A DNA stretch of 10,000 nt from Flavobacterium sp. (GTDB lineage Bacteria; Bacteroidota; Bacteroidia; Flavobacteriales; Flavobacteriaceae): positions 1 to 10,000 of the forward strand of contig NZ_JAIWOF010000077.1 of assembly GCF_020217025.1 (NCBI RefSeq). Direction: 5' to 3'. Shown piece after piece: positions 1 to 7,104 of the stretch. A program made the position numbers and the translations under genes. The notes under the pieces were generated by a model that was not told the origin of the DNA, did no database searches, and was given only the letters and a program-made list of their open reading frames with translations. Positions within the stretch are counted from its first letter, which is position 1, and each line of letters opens with the position of its first letter.

Positions 1-2240
1 ACAGAGCGTTACCAAAAAGTAAAGCGTTAATTAAATTCTTATCGGAAGAAGGAGTAAAACAATTACTTCAAAAAACAGAGAATTATTACATGCAAGATAA
101 CAACAGAGAAATGCCAAAAATTGATGAGGCGTTGTACTTTGTTATCGAAGAAAAAAACAATCAAGTTGAGTTAACGGATAACGGAATCCAATTCTTATCT
201 ACTGATACCGATGCTCAATTCTTCGTTTTACCAGATATTGGTTCAGGAATTGCCCAAATCGAAAGAGAAAATTTAGCTCCAGAAGAAGCAGCTGAGAAAA
301 AAGAAGAATTATTCCGTGATTTTTCTGTAAAATCAGAGCGTATTCATACGTTAACACAGTTATTAAAAGCATACACTTTATTTGAAAAAGATACGGAATA
401 CGTTATCATGGACAATAAAGTAATGATTGTAGATGAGCAAACAGGACGTATCATGGATGGTCGTCGTTACTCAGATGGTTTACACCAAGCAATCGAAGCT
501 AAAGAAAATGTAAAAATCGAAGCCGCTACTCAAACATTTGCAACCGTTACGTTACAGAATTATTTCCGTATGTACAGCAAATTAGGAGGAATGACAGGAA
601 CGGCATCAACAGAAGCTGGTGAGTTCTGGGAAATCTACAAATTAGACGTTGTGGAAATTCCAACCAATCGTCCAATGGCTCGTAAAGATAAAGATGATTT
701 AATTTACAGAACTGTTCGTGAAAAATTCAACGCCGTTATCGAAGATGTAGTACAATTATCAAATTCAGGAAGACCTGTATTGATTGGAACAACGTCAGTA
801 GAGATTTCGGAATTATTAAGCCGAATGTTGAAATTAAGAGGTATTCAACACAACGTATTGAATGCTAAAATGCACAAAAGCGAGGCTGAAATTGTAGCAG
901 AAGCAGGAAAACCTGGAGTAGTTACGATTGCAACGAATATGGCAGGTCGTGGTACCGATATTAAATTATCTGACGAAGTTAAAAAAGCAGGTGGTTTAGC
1001 AATTATCGGAACGGAACGTCATGATTCGCGTCGTGTTGACCGTCAGTTAAGAGGTCGTGCGGGTCGTCAAGGAGATGTGGGTAGTTCGCAATTCTACGTG
1101 TCTTTGGAAGATAACTTAATGCGTTTATTCGGTTCGGAAAGAGTAGCGAAAGTTATGGATAGAATTGGTCTAAAAGAAGGTGAAGTAATTCAACATTCGA
1201 TGATGACAAAATCTATCGAAAGAGCTCAGAAAAAAGTAGAAGAAAATAACTTTGGAGTTCGTAAACGTTTGTTAGAATATGACGACGTAATGAACGCACA
1301 AAGAGAAGTAGTATACAAAAGAAGACGTCACGCTTTACACGGCGAACGTTTGAAAGTGGATATTGCCAACATGATGTACGATACTTGCGAATTAGTAGTA
1401 GAACAAAACAAATTGGCAGAAGATTTCAAAAACTTCGAGTTTGAATTGATTCGTTACTTCTCAATCAGTGCACCAGTTACACCAGCGGAATTTGCAAAAT
1501 TATCAGCAAGAGAAATTACTGGAAAAACATACAAAGCGGTTTTAGCTCATTATGAGGAAAAAATTGCTAGAGATGCACGTGAAGCGTATCCAATCATCAA
1601 AAATGTGTACGAAAACAATAATGGTCAATACCAAAGAATCATTGTTCCTTTCTCTGACGGAATCAAATCATTAAATGTGGTTACTGATTTAGAAAAAGCA
1701 TATACTTCAGAAGGTCGTTCGTTAGTGGCAGATTTCGAGAAAAACATCACATTAGCAATTGTGGATGAAGCTTGGAAAAAACATTTACGTAAAATGGACG
1801 AATTGAAACAATCGGTTCAGTTAGCGGTTCACGAACAAAAAGATCCATTATTGATTTATAAATTCGAAGCGTTTAACTTGTTCAAGAAAATGATTGACGA
1901 TGTAAATAAAGAAGTAATTTCGTTCTTGTTCAAAGGTGATTTACCTTCTCATAATACATCGGAAATTCAGGAAGCTAAGCAAGTGCAACAAAAAGAAAAC
2001 TATACTGAATCTAAAGAAGATTTAGATAGTGAAGATACAGCAGCACAAGCAAGAAGAGCTGGAGAAATGGCAAGTCAAAGACCTCAAGTAACGGAAACAA
2101 TTACTAGAGAAATGCCAAAAATCAATCGTAATGACACTGTTACTATCAAACACGTAATGAGTGGCAAAAGCGAAACCATGAAATATAAAAAAGCAGAAAG
2201 CATGTTAGCTTCTGGTGAATGGGTTTTGGTTAACGAATAA
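1..2240 (+). CDS. secA: Preprotein translocase ATPase SecA (5'-truncated by window edge)
   Basis: SecA is the cytoplasmic motor ATPase that drives unfolded preproteins through the SecYEG channel. The reading frame is open from base 3, so the ATG at position 90 is an internal Met; about 745 C-terminal residues are visible. The missing part would hold the Walker A and B motifs of the first nucleotide-binding fold. Visible parts in order: the preprotein cross-linking region with the charged insertion usual in Bacteroidota; GGMTGTA (nt 585-605); the second nucleotide-binding fold with TNMAGRGTDIK (about nt 933-965) and the arginine-finger motif RQLRGRAGRQGD (about nt 1040-1075); the helical scaffold with LEYDDVMNAQRE (about nt 1273-1308); and a variable, Glu/Gln/Lys-rich C-terminal linker. 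The protein ends in ASGEWVLVNE and has no cysteine-rich SEC-C zinc motif. Family assignment is certain. A hairpin terminator follows the TAA. Confidence 0.98.
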   Translation, partial: RALPKSKALIKFLSEEGVKQLLQKTENYYMQDNNREMPKIDEALYFVIEEKNNQVELTDNGIQFLSTDTDAQFFVLPDIGSGIAQIERENLAPEEAAEKKEELFRDFSVKSERIHTLTQLLKAYTLFEKDTEYVIMDNKVMIVDEQTGRIMDGRRYSDGLHQAIEAKENVKIEAATQTFATVTLQNYFRMYSKLGGMTGTASTEAGEFWEIYKLDVVEIPTNRPMARKDKDDLIYRTVREKFNAVIEDVVQLSNSGRPVLIGTTSVEISELLSRMLKLRGIQHNVLNAKMHKSEAEIVAEAGKPGVVTIATNMAGRGTDIKLSDEVKKAGGLAIIGTERHDSRRVDRQLRGRAGRQGDVGSSQFYVSLEDNLMRLFGSERVAKVMDRIGLKEGEVIQHSMMTKSIERAQKKVEENNFGVRKRLLEYDDVMNAQREVVYKRRRHALHGERLKVDIANMMYDTCELVVEQNKLAEDFKNFEFELIRYFSISAPVTPAEFAKLSAREITGKTYKAVLAHYEEKIARDAREAYPIIKNVYENNNGQYQRIIVPFSDGIKSLNVVTDLEKAYTSEGRSLVADFEKNITLAIVDEAWKKHLRKMDELKQSVQLAVHEQKDPLLIYKFEAFNLFKKMIDDVNKEVISFLFKGDLPSHNTSEIQEAKQVQQKENYTESKEDLDSEDTAAQARRAGEMASQRPQVTETITREMPKINRNDTVTIKHVMSGKSETMKYKKAESMLASGEWVLVNE

Positions 2241-2263
2241 TCAAAAACACATAGAAATAAACT

Positions 2264-2298
2264 AATCCTCAATTGCTAAAAGTAGTTGGGGATTTTTT
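2264..2298 (+). terminator. Rho-independent terminator after secA
   Basis: The arm AATCCTCAA (2264-2272) pairs with TTGGGGATT (2286-2294) with a single G-U wobble. Pairing can continue inward (2273-2277 with 2281-2285, two wobbles) to an AAA loop. The 3' arm runs directly into a T-tract (2293-2298). The hairpin starts 24 nt after the secA stop codon, the expected place for the end of the secA transcript. It is the clearest intrinsic terminator in the window. Confidence 0.85.
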
Positions 2299-2305
2299 AT
2301 CTTTG
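2272..2305 (+). promoter_or_regulatory. Putative Bacteroidota-type promoter for the 2328-3576 gene group
   Basis: TATCTTTG at 2298-2305 is an exact match to the Bacteroidota -7 consensus TAnnTTTG. ATTG at 2272-2275 could be the -33 element, with a 22-nt spacer (normal range roughly 17-23). Transcription would start near 2311, leaving a 5' leader of only about 17 nt before the ATG at 2328. The elements overlap the secA terminator: the -33 lies in its hairpin and the -7 touches its T-tract. This is motif matching only. Confidence 0.5.
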
Positions 2306-2327
2306 ATAAAATTAAAAATCACTCAAA

Positions 2328-2900
2328 ATGAAATCTAAAATTCTATTCTTCGCATTCTTTCTTTTTCAAACTATTGCTGTTTTAGCACAAGATATGGCTT
2401 CATTAAAAACGGAAGCTTTAAAATCATACAAAGCGAGTGTAAATATGAATTTTGACGATATTTTCGCTACTACCTATCCAAAAGTGTTTGATATTATTCC
2501 GCAAGACCAAATGAAAAAGATGTTTGGTCAAATGATGGAAAACGAGCAATTTTCAATAAAGTTAGTGGAAGTAGAACCTAATTTTTCATTTGGTGAAATC
2601 AAGAAGATAGAAGGGAAATCTTTTTGTATAGTAACGTACAATAACGTAATGACGATGAAATTCAAACAACCAATGGATGATGCAGAATCAATGACGGATA
2701 TTTTTAAATCATCAATGGAAGCAGATAAAGTTACCTATGATAAGTTAACCAATACATTCCGTATCGAAATGCGTTCTACACTAATCGCTGTTGCGGATGA
2801 TTTGACAAAAAACCAATGGAAATTTTTAAATAAAGACAAAGAGAACAAAATGTTTTCGATGTTATTTGATGCAAAAATTTTAAAAGCTTTAGGATTGTAA
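2328..2900 (+). CDS. Secreted or periplasmic protein of unknown function
   Basis: This 190-residue protein has a clear Sec signal peptide: Lys at 2 and 4, a hydrophobic core at residues 5-19, and a probable cleavage site after VLA (A20/Q21), the LAQ ending common in Flavobacteria. I see no lipobox Cys and no transmembrane helix in the mature part. The mature protein is rich in Met, Lys, Asp and Glu. It starts with an amphipathic segment including FDDIFATTYPKVFDIIP, then has a predicted alpha+beta body with LVEVEPNFSFGEIKKIEG and a C-terminal helix region around NQWKFLNKDKENK. It resembles uncharacterised Flavobacterial exported proteins, and I cannot assign a function. It is first in a tight three-gene run: the next ATG comes 1 nt after its stop. 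The promoter box at 2298-2305 and the ATG that opens the signal peptide fix the start. Confidence 0.85.
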   Translation: MKSKILFFAFFLFQTIAVLAQDMASLKTEALKSYKASVNMNFDDIFATTYPKVFDIIPQDQMKKMFGQMMENEQFSIKLVEVEPNFSFGEIKKIEGKSFCIVTYNNVMTMKFKQPMDDAESMTDIFKSSMEADKVTYDKLTNTFRIEMRSTLIAVADDLTKNQWKFLNKDKENKMFSMLFDAKILKALGL

Positions 2901-2901
2901 T

Positions 2902-3306
2902 ATGAACGAAAATAATATCACTTACACCGAATTTTTCAACCAAGTTAGAGCGAGTATCGCTGATGGTACTTTTGCGAAATTAACACTAGCTAAAACCGTT
3001 GGAAAACCCGAATTACAAAACATTTACGTAAAAACTATCGTAGAAGACAACATCTTAAAATTGTCGATGACGTATAAAATTTACACGACTGAAAAGCAAG
3101 AATTGGTAAAAATCTGCAAATTAGACGATTTAGAAGCAGAGTTAATCCCGCACATTAATAACCCATTTTTATCTGCTCTGTTATTTACAACCGAAGCCGA
3201 TATTACCATGAAATTAAACAAAAAACGAGTTGCTAGTATTATTGAACAACCGCCAACGTTTAAAAATGCGGATGCGAATTTGGTAGAGTTTTTAAGCTCG
3301 AAATAA
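2902..3306 (+). CDS. Stand-alone N-terminal domain of a Bacteroidota SAM-dependent methyltransferase-like family (catalytic domain absent)
   Basis: This 134-residue cytoplasmic protein has no signal peptide or membrane segment. Its layout matches, from memory, the N-terminal region of a roughly 390-residue class I SAM-dependent methyltransferase family in Bacteroidota: TFAKLTLAK (residues 23-31), LQNIYVK (about 38-44), LKLSMTY, then LLFTTEADITMKLNKKR and an EQPPTFKN stretch near the end. In the full-length family this region leads into the linker and the Rossmann-fold methyltransferase domain with its glycine-rich SAM site. Here the protein stops about 12 residues after PTFKN, and nothing resembling a methyltransferase fold follows in any plus-strand frame. 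It may be a functional domain-only paralogue or a remnant of a deletion. It starts 1 nt after the preceding stop codon, so translational coupling is likely. Homology is recalled, not searched. Confidence 0.7.
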   Translation: MNENNITYTEFFNQVRASIADGTFAKLTLAKTVGKPELQNIYVKTIVEDNILKLSMTYKIYTTEKQELVKICKLDDLEAELIPHINNPFLSALLFTTEADITMKLNKKRVASIIEQPPTFKNADANLVEFLSSK

Positions 3307-3576
3307 ATGAAATACACAAATTTTAAAAAATGGTTATTTATAATTATTGGAGGTTTTATTACTTCAATTTTTAGTTTTACTGTGCTATATTATTTATTAA
3401 TCCCAGACCTATGTTATTATCATTCACATGAAATGAATTATATCATGAGTTTATTCTTTACAGTTTATCCTGGAAGTAATGGGCATCCTTCACCTAATTT
3501 GATAAATTTTATTCTTTCGTTTTTAGTTGGAAGTTTAATTGGTTTTGTTACTTTTAAGAAGTTTGTAAAACATTAA
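3307..3576 (+). CDS. Small two-helix membrane protein of unknown function
   Basis: This 89-residue protein has two hydrophobic segments, about residues 8-31 (starting KWLFIIIGGFITS) and 63-83 (INFILSFLVGSLIGFV). They flank a roughly 30-residue loop with CYYHSHEMNY and GSNGHPSP; both ends carry Lys, so both termini are probably cytoplasmic. Its ATG directly follows the TAA of the upstream gene (TAAATG, same frame), so translation probably depends on reinitiation. The coding sequence is visibly more AT-rich than secA or the downstream glcD-like gene, which is common for small membrane proteins but could also mark acquired DNA. Only 5 nt separate its stop from the stop of the convergent FAD oxidoreductase gene. 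I recognise no family. Confidence 0.6.
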   Translation: MKYTNFKKWLFIIIGGFITSIFSFTVLYYLLIPDLCYYHSHEMNYIMSLFFTVYPGSNGHPSPNLINFILSFLVGSLIGFVTFKKFVKH

Positions 3577-3581
3577 AATAC

Positions 3582-4979
3582 TTATTCCCCATCAGGAAAA
3601 ATCTTTCCAGGATTCAATACATTATTTGGATCAAAGATTGCTTTGATGCGTTCCATTAATTCTAAATGTACTTTTGAAAATGCAATATCCATGTAGTTTT
3701 TTTGTACTAAACCAATGCCGTGTTCACCAGAAAGTGTTCCTTTTAAACCAACTGTCAATTCAAAAATTTCACGAATCCCTTTTGGAACTTCCGTTTTCCA
3801 ATTGTCATCGGTCATGTTGCCTTTGATGATGTTGACGTGTAAATTACCATCGCCCGCATGTCCATAACAAACGGATTGAAATCCATATTTCGAACCAATT
3901 TCTTTGATGCCTTTTAATAGTTTTGGTAATTCATATCTTGGTACAACGGTATCTTCTTCTTTATAAATCGAATTTGCTTTTACTGCTTCTGCCACAGAAC
4001 GACGCATTTTCCAAAGGGCATTTTTTTGTTCGTCAGTATCAGCAAACAAAACTTCGTCAATTTCAAATTGCTCTACGACTGCCAAAATTTGTTCAGCTTC
4101 TTGCATCAAAATTTCTGGGTAATTTCCATCTACTTCTATCAATAAATGCGCTTGAACGTTGTCTTTCACTTCCACATTCAAACCATCGACAAATTTCAAT
4201 GTCCAATCAATGGCATCGCGTTCCATAAATTCTAAAGCACTTGGCACAATTCCTGCTCTAAAAATGGATGAAACGGCTTCACACGCTTGCTCAGCTTTAT
4301 AAAACGGAACCAAAAGCAATACGTTATGTTTGTTTTGAGGTAATAATTTCAATACAATTTTAGTCACAATTCCCAAAGTTCCTTCACTACCCACCATCAA
4401 TTGCGTCAAATTATAACCTGTCGAATTTTTCAAGGTATTAGCACCTGTCCAAATGATATCACCTGTTGGCAAAACTACTTCTAAATTCAGCGCATAATCT
4501 TTCGTAACACCATATTTCAAAGCTCTCGCACCACCTGAATTTTCTGCAATGTTGCCGCCAATATAACAACTTCCCATACTACTTGGATCTACTGGATAAA
4601 ACAAGCCTTTTTCAGCCACAGCTTCTCGTAAAACTTGTGTAATTACACCAGGTTCGGTAGTAACTTGTAAATTTTGCTCGTCAATTTCAATAATTTGATT
4701 AAATCGCTCCATTGAAATCGCAATACCACCATAAATCGATAAAGCACCACCACTCAAACCCGTACGCGCACCAATAGGCGTTGTCGGTATTTTATAAGTG
4801 TTGGAAACTTTTAAAATTTGCGCCACTTCTTCGGTATTCGCAGGTTTCACTACCACATGAGGCGGAAAACTCAAATCTTCCGTTTCATCGTGACCATACG
4901 TTTTTCGAGTAGCCTCATCAGTAAAAATATAAGCCGAACCTACAATGTTTTCAAGTGCCAGTATTATTTCAGGATTCAT
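3582..4979 (-). CDS. FAD-binding oxidoreductase, GlcD / D-lactate dehydrogenase-like
   Basis: This family oxidises D-2-hydroxy acids (D-lactate, glycolate, D-2-hydroxyglutarate) to 2-oxo acids with FAD, passing electrons to quinone, cytochrome or another acceptor. The 465-residue length is typical for a one-domain-pair GlcD homologue. The FAD-binding (PCMH-type) domain spans about residues 35-215, with PIGARTGLSGGA (68-79), the pyrophosphate-binding stretch DPSSMGSCYIGGNIAENSGG (131-150) and GSEGTLGIVTK (197-207). The C-terminal FAD-oxidase domain has the YGHAGDGNLHVN metal/substrate motif (372-383), SGEHGIG (417-423) and the terminal DPNNVLNPGKIF (450-461). No Fe-S domain is fused and no GlcE or GlcF partner lies nearby, so it is probably a stand-alone dehydrogenase. 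It follows the AEC permease gene by 25 nt on the same strand, suggesting transport and oxidation of one organic acid. The exact substrate cannot be read from sequence. Confidence 0.93.
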   Translation of the reverse strand: MNPEIILALENIVGSAYIFTDEATRKTYGHDETEDLSFPPHVVVKPANTEEVAQILKVSNTYKIPTTPIGARTGLSGGALSIYGGIAISMERFNQIIEIDEQNLQVTTEPGVITQVLREAVAEKGLFYPVDPSSMGSCYIGGNIAENSGGARALKYGVTKDYALNLEVVLPTGDIIWTGANTLKNSTGYNLTQLMVGSEGTLGIVTKIVLKLLPQNKHNVLLLVPFYKAEQACEAVSSIFRAGIVPSALEFMERDAIDWTLKFVDGLNVEVKDNVQAHLLIEVDGNYPEILMQEAEQILAVVEQFEIDEVLFADTDEQKNALWKMRRSVAEAVKANSIYKEEDTVVPRYELPKLLKGIKEIGSKYGFQSVCYGHAGDGNLHVNIIKGNMTDDNWKTEVPKGIREIFELTVGLKGTLSGEHGIGLVQKNYMDIAFSKVHLELMERIKAIFDPNNVLNPGKIFPDGE

Positions 4980-5004
4980 AGTGTAAAATTGAAAAGTAAA
5001 GATA

Positions 5005-5916
5005 TTAAAAACTACTTAAAACCCAATACCAAATAGCAATAGTAATCAACGACAACGGAATTCCAATTCCAATCATCATGCTGCTTAATTTCGGTTTTAA
5101 TCCGTAGTTAGAGGCTAAAATCGCACCAGTAATCATCGGCGCCATGGCAGATTCCATAATGGAAACATCAATTTCTAAACCTTTTCCGTTTAACACCATT
5201 TTGTAAAGCAAAAAGAATAAAGTTGGCATCAAAATCAATTTGAAAAGTAAGCCTAGAGTTAAAAAACGCCAATGTTTACTTCGCGTATCAATTTTTAATT
5301 GCAATCCAACCGCTACTAAAGCGACAGGTGTTACCGTGTTTCCGATTCGTAAAAACGAGTTTTGCAATGCTTCAGGAAATTCTAAAGAAAATATAGTACA
5401 AAATAAAGCAATCGTAAATGCAATGAAAGGCGGAAATTTTACAATTTTCAATACGATTTCAGAAGTGCTTAAATTGCCTCTTGAAAAGCTCGCTGCGACT
5501 AATATTCCTAAGGTAGTTACGACTACGAATGAACCAGGTTGGTCAACGATGATAGCGGTTTTCAGTCCGTCTGCACCATATAAAGCTTCTATTATTGGAA
5601 ATCCTACGAATGAAGTATTGCTCAATCCACCCGTTAAAATCAAACAGCCAATTAGCTTTTTCGACCATTTGAAATAGGTTCCCAAAGCATAGAAAAACAC
5701 AAACGATAATCCGAAACCTAACCATGCAATTCCTAAAGGATAAAGCAGAGCCAATGAAATAGTGATTTTCGGAATGTAATACAACGCCATAGCCGGAAGC
5801 GAAACGTAAATCACGTATTGATTCAAACTTTGATAGGCGTTTTTAGGAAATTGCGGTACTTTTTGAAGCGCAACGCCTAAAATCAAACATAAAAATAAAA
5901 GAATGATGTTTTCCAT
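5005..5916 (-). CDS. AEC (auxin efflux carrier) family organic anion transporter
   Basis: This 303-residue integral inner-membrane protein has about ten hydrophobic helices in the two five-helix halves typical of Mem_trans/AEC permeases. Bacterial members move small organic anions such as malate, malonate or lactate. Supporting motifs are SLPAMAL near residue 39, GGLSNTSFVGFP (96-107) before helix 4, TPVALVAVGLQL (196-207) and SAMAPMITGAILASNYG (256-272), the conserved Asn/Pro-containing helix breaks of the family. The start is the ATG at 5916, preceded by a -7-like box (5936-5943) that leaves a short leader. The gene lies 25 nt upstream of the GlcD-like dehydrogenase in the same orientation, so the two are probably co-transcribed with the permease first. 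Substrate and direction of transport are not determined by the sequence. Confidence 0.9.
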   Translation of the reverse strand: MENIILLFLCLILGVALQKVPQFPKNAYQSLNQYVIYVSLPAMALYYIPKITISLALLYPLGIAWLGFGLSFVFFYALGTYFKWSKKLIGCLILTGGLSNTSFVGFPIIEALYGADGLKTAIIVDQPGSFVVVTTLGILVAASFSRGNLSTSEIVLKIVKFPPFIAFTIALFCTIFSLEFPEALQNSFLRIGNTVTPVALVAVGLQLKIDTRSKHWRFLTLGLLFKLILMPTLFFLLYKMVLNGKGLEIDVSIMESAMAPMITGAILASNYGLKPKLSSMMIGIGIPLSLITIAIWYWVLSSF

Positions 5917-5935
5917 ATGTCGAAAATCGAGAATA

Positions 5936-5943
5936 CAAAGGTA
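5936..5943 (-). promoter_or_regulatory. Putative -7 promoter box for the AEC permease-dehydrogenase operon
   Basis: Read on the minus strand, TACCTTTG is an exact TAnnTTTG match, ending 19 nt before the ATG at 5916. I find no good -33 TTTG at the right distance, so support is moderate. The same octamer occurs before the MATE gene. The rest of the 96-nt divergent region (5917-6012) must also hold the meaB promoter; only 7-of-8 matches are visible on the plus strand (around 5977-5984 and 5988-5995). Confidence 0.4.
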
Positions 5944-6012
5944 ATTAAACCTTGAGATTTCGATGTTTCATATTCTTACATTTTTTGTATTTTTACACAA
6001 AGCAAAACTCTT

Positions 6013-7098
6013 TTGAAAACACCTAATAAAAAATCGGCACTTTCAGAAATTCACGGCGTGGAACAACCCGAAACATTGAGTACAGTTGTCGCACATCAAA
6101 TTCAACAATTCCGAAGAAAACAACCTTCGGCAGAGGAATTGATTGCTGGAATTTTAAAAGGTGATAAAACTGCATTGAGTCGCGCTATTACTTTGGTTGA
6201 AAGTACGAATCCTGAACATTTAGCCAAAGCGAATGAAGTGATAAAAGGTTGTTTGCCACATGCGAATAACTCCGTTCGTATTGGAATTACAGGTGTTCCG
6301 GGCGTTGGAAAAAGTACTTTTATTGAAGCTTTTGGAAAATATTTAACTTCTATCGGAAAGAAAGTTGCAGTATTAGCGGTTGACCCGAGTTCGTCTATTA
6401 GTCACGGAAGTATTTTGGGTGATAAAACCCGAATGGAAGAATTGGTTAAAGATGAAAATGCTTACATCCGACCAAGTGCTTCAGGTGATACGTTAGGTGG
6501 CGTTGCCAGAAAAACCCGTGAAACGATTATTTTATGTGAAGCATGTGGGTTTGATACGATAATTATTGAAACCGTTGGAGTAGGGCAAAGCGAAACCGCT
6601 GTTCACAGTATGGTGGATTTCTTTTTGTTATTGAAAATTTCAGGTGCTGGCGATGAATTACAAGGCATCAAACGTGGCATCATGGAAATGGCGGATACAA
6701 TCGTAATCAATAAAGCGGATGGTGATAATGTTGCGAAAGCCAAATTAGCGAAAACCGAATTCAATAGAGCCTTACATTTATTTCCTGCTAAATCCTCAGG
6801 TTGGATTCCGAGAGTGACTACTTGCAGTGCTTATGAAAAAACAGGTATTGATGCGATTTGGGAAATTATTTCAGAGTATTTTGAATTGGTAAAATCGAAT
6901 CATTATTTTGAAGAAAAACGCCAAAATCAAAACCAATTTTGGATGATGGAAACGATTAATGAACAATTGAAATCACATTTTTACAATCATCCAAATATCA
7001 TTCAACTACTAGAAGAAAACAAAAAAGCCGTGCAAAATAATGAAATTTCACCTTTTGCAGCGGCTATGCATTTGTTGGAACAATATTTTAAAAAATAA
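6013..7098 (+). CDS. meaB: Methylmalonyl-CoA mutase-associated GTPase MeaB (ArgK family)
   Basis: MeaB is a cytoplasmic G3E-type GTPase that protects B12-dependent methylmalonyl-CoA mutase and controls cofactor loading. The 361-residue protein has the usual N-terminal helical region (1-85) and then the G domain. The P-loop is GVPGVGKST (94-102); next come VDPSSS (123-128) and GDKTRME (136-142) in the Mg/switch region; the G3/switch motif is ETVGVGQSE (186-194) and the guanine-specificity motif NKAD (233-236). A C-terminal helical dimerisation segment ends in LLEQYFKK. The start is TTG at 6013: the frame has no ATG between the upstream in-frame TGA (5953-5955) and the G domain, and the TTG gives the NKKSALSE-type N-terminus I associate with Flavobacterium homologues. 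No mutA or mutB lies in the window, so its partner must be elsewhere. A 29-nt palindrome follows. Confidence 0.95.
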   Translation: MKTPNKKSALSEIHGVEQPETLSTVVAHQIQQFRRKQPSAEELIAGILKGDKTALSRAITLVESTNPEHLAKANEVIKGCLPHANNSVRIGITGVPGVGKSTFIEAFGKYLTSIGKKVAVLAVDPSSSISHGSILGDKTRMEELVKDENAYIRPSASGDTLGGVARKTRETIILCEACGFDTIIIETVGVGQSETAVHSMVDFFLLLKISGAGDELQGIKRGIMEMADTIVINKADGDNVAKAKLAKTEFNRALHLFPAKSSGWIPRVTTCSAYEKTGIDAIWEIISEYFELVKSNHYFEEKRQNQNQFWMMETINEQLKSHFYNHPNIIQLLEENKKAVQNNEISPFAAAMHLLEQYFKK

Positions 7099-7104
7099 TT
7101 TTTA

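Noticed and set aside
105..2122. 17-bp direct repeat AGAGAAATGCCAAAAAT at 105-121 and 2106-2122, both coding REMPKI in secA
   Set aside because: Same reading frame and short peptide 2 kb apart in one gene; probably chance or a minor sequence echo, with no other copies or flanking repeat structure.
2084..2272. Minus-strand open frame opposite the end of secA
   Set aside because: Lies antisense to the conserved secA tail and its terminator; the translated sequence has no family features.
3081..3317. Minus-strand frame opposite the methyltransferase-domain gene
   Set aside because: Antisense shadow of a better-supported gene, with no promoter or recognisable domain.
3923..4228. Plus-strand frame inside the FAD oxidoreductase gene
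   Set aside because: Fully antisense to conserved coding sequence with strong family motifs; low-complexity Leu/Gln-rich translation.
5240..5677. 145-residue plus-strand frame opposite the AEC permease
   Set aside because: Long by chance because the antisense frame of this permease is poor in stops; no domain or start context.
5917..6012. Possible plus-strand promoter for meaB (TACATTTT at 5977-5984 or TATTTTTA at 5988-5995)
   Set aside because: Each matches TAnnTTTG at only 7 of 8 positions in an AT-rich stretch and lacks a clear -33 element, so I do not list it as a feature.
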